A DNA stretch of 64,000 nucleotides from Sycobia sp. Sy_11 (taxonomy: Eukaryota; Arthropoda; Insecta; Hymenoptera; Epichrysomallidae): assembly GCA_018907035.1 (NCBI GenBank), contig JACCIC010000065.1, forward strand, positions 1,233,501-1,297,500. The letters run 5' to 3'. Each line of letters opens with the position of its first letter. Position 1 is the stretch's first letter. The notes beneath the pieces are model-generated. The model worked only from the letters and a program-made list of their open reading frames with translations, made no database searches and was not told the origin of the DNA. This document shows positions 62,825-64,000 of the stretch, piece after piece. The position numbers and the translations under genes were made by a program.

Positions 62825-62860
62825 CGTAACTCACCTGAAACATAAAGAAATATTTCCAAT
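62825..62860 (-). promoter_or_regulatory. Candidate recursive splice site (ratcheting point) 1
   Basis: On the minus strand a T-rich tract leads to tttatgtttcag|gtgagt, placing a full acceptor next to a full donor with no exon between them (junction 62835/62834). This is the structure of a zero-length-exon recursive splice site. It has the same orientation as the DOMON exon and lies inside the inferred giant intron. Confidence 0.7.
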
Positions 62861-64000
62861 TAAATACTCGTCTCAATACGCTTGTCACACACACACACAC
62901 ACGCGCGCGCGCGCACACATACTATATATATATATATATATATACATCTATACATACATACATGTACAGTTGGAGCGCACATTATTTTAATTCAATCGTA
63001 CATCCCGCTGCGCGTGTAAAAAATGGCCTCACGTAACACAGCTACAACTACCGGACTATCTCCCAAACTCCGGCCAAAATTTACGTCCCGCGTGCTTAAC
63101 GCGTCCTTTTCCGCGGTATTTCTTCCCCCACCCCCGCCGGCGTGACTTTTTCTTAACTCCAGCCGGGCGGGGAGAGAAGGGGAGAGGCAGAGCAACGCGT
63201 TAAAAGCGCGGGGTGCGAGATGCGGCCCGCTCGATAAAGCGCTATAGAGGGCGTCGCGTAATAAGCCGCGGGGATGAGAGGGGGAAAGAAAGAGAGCGAA
63301 ACATAAAGTTAACGCCCGGGCCGTTAAAACTCGTTCCCGGAGAGTTAAAAGTTAACGGCGAGTACGTAAAAGTTGCCCCCGTCCGCCGCTCCCACACTCG
63401 CCGATCGCATCGCCGCCGCTTTAGAGCCTCCCTAATCGCGTAAACGAAAGAGAAAAGCGATCGCATCTTTAATTGCCGCCGTCGTTACGCGGGGAGCGAG
63501 GCCCCCTGTTATTTTCCGTTATATAGATTTAGTTTTACTTATCGATATAGACGAAGTATCTCTCTGCGCGCTTTATCCACGCCCGATATAATTTCCACGT
63601 GGTATATATACTTAAAAATAGATTATCGCAGTATTGCGTGATCCTATGATGTATATATGTATAATGTATACAATATACATAAAACAAAAATTTTTTTACT
63701 ATTCAAAATTAACGACGGAGTTCTCGTATACGTCGTCTGTTATATAATATACAAAGGCAATTCGAATATCGGCGCGTACGCGCACGAAATTCCGAAGGCA
63801 ATTAGACGAGATAGCCGAGCTAATTGAGTTGTTCGAACAGAGACTTTGTCAATCCCGGGTTTTCCTCCGAGTGTATACGTATCTGTGTATGAAACCGCGC
63901 GTGCGCGTATGCGTGCTCGCGACAGGAAGGAGGGAGTGCGAGGTGCTGCGGCAAAAAATCGCAGTTCCGTATACAATATATACATATACATATATATATA
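62835..64000 (-). other. Intron segment upstream of the recursive site at 62835, continuing beyond the window
   Basis: This would be the 3' end of an earlier ratcheting step whose donor exon lies beyond 64000. It holds only short CA/CG/TA repeats and unique sequence. No exon of the gene was seen. Confidence 0.55.
62886..62944. repeat. (CA)n-(CG)n-(CA)n-(TA)n compound microsatellite
   Basis: Short blocks of CA, CG, CA and TA, the CG part being about seven units. Confidence 0.92.

Larger units (their letters stand above)
35519..62834 (-). other. Intron segment between recursive sites at 62835 and 35519 (about 27.3 kb)
   Basis: No coding exon was recognised. It contains a long (AAT)n array right next to its 3' end, a possible microexon at 42550-42555, AT-rich islands at 46.7-47.2 and 52.5-53.2 kb, and very CpG-rich tracts at 36.1-38.5, 40.5-41.6, 45.0-46.5 and 59.0-61.9 kb. 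Open frames there lack any domain. Confidence 0.6.

Overview
This window looks like a piece of an insect nuclear genome, most probably a hymenopteran such as an ant. That guess rests on very CpG-rich sequence (many CGCGCG tracts), an extreme density of (TA)n, (GA)n/(CT)n and (CA)n microsatellites, no bacterial-type gene packing, and the character of its one clear exon. The taxonomic call is inference. No rRNA, tRNA, CRISPR array or intact transposon was recognised.

The only protein-coding sequence I can support is one 150-nt exon on the minus strand at 2909-3058. It encodes 50 residues of a DOMON domain and most resembles MOXD1, the dopamine beta-hydroxylase-like copper monooxygenase family. 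Both splice sites are strong and both ends are in phase 0. Transcription runs from high to low coordinates. Positions 3059-64000 are therefore read as upstream intron of at least 60.9 kb, and 1-2908 as the start of the next intron. Nearly all long open reading frames here are translations of simple repeats.

The most interesting signal lies inside the giant intron. Three sites on the transcribed strand (junctions at 62835/62834, 35519/35518 and 24077/24076) have a 3' splice site fused directly to a consensus 5' splice site, as in Drosophila recursive-splicing (ratcheting) sites. They would divide the intron into steps of more than 1.2, 27.3, 11.4 and 21.0 kb. Two of the three share 18 of 20 bases across the junction. 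A fourth AG|GTGAGT on the same strand (42550/42549) is preceded six bases earlier by another good acceptor, which suggests a 6-nt microexon or a displaced ratchet point. By eye, the opposite strand has only one comparable site (15445/15446).

The rest is intronic: about 65 microsatellites, several AT-rich islands (about 1.7-2.6, 10.6-11.1, 12.0-12.3, 46.7-47.2 and 52.5-53.2 kb) that contrast with the GC/CpG-rich background and may be old insertions, a few perfect palindromes, and poly-G runs. One AT-rich island carries a 60-codon plus-strand ORF that begins like a secretory signal peptide. Microsatellite boundaries were read by eye and may be off by a few bases.
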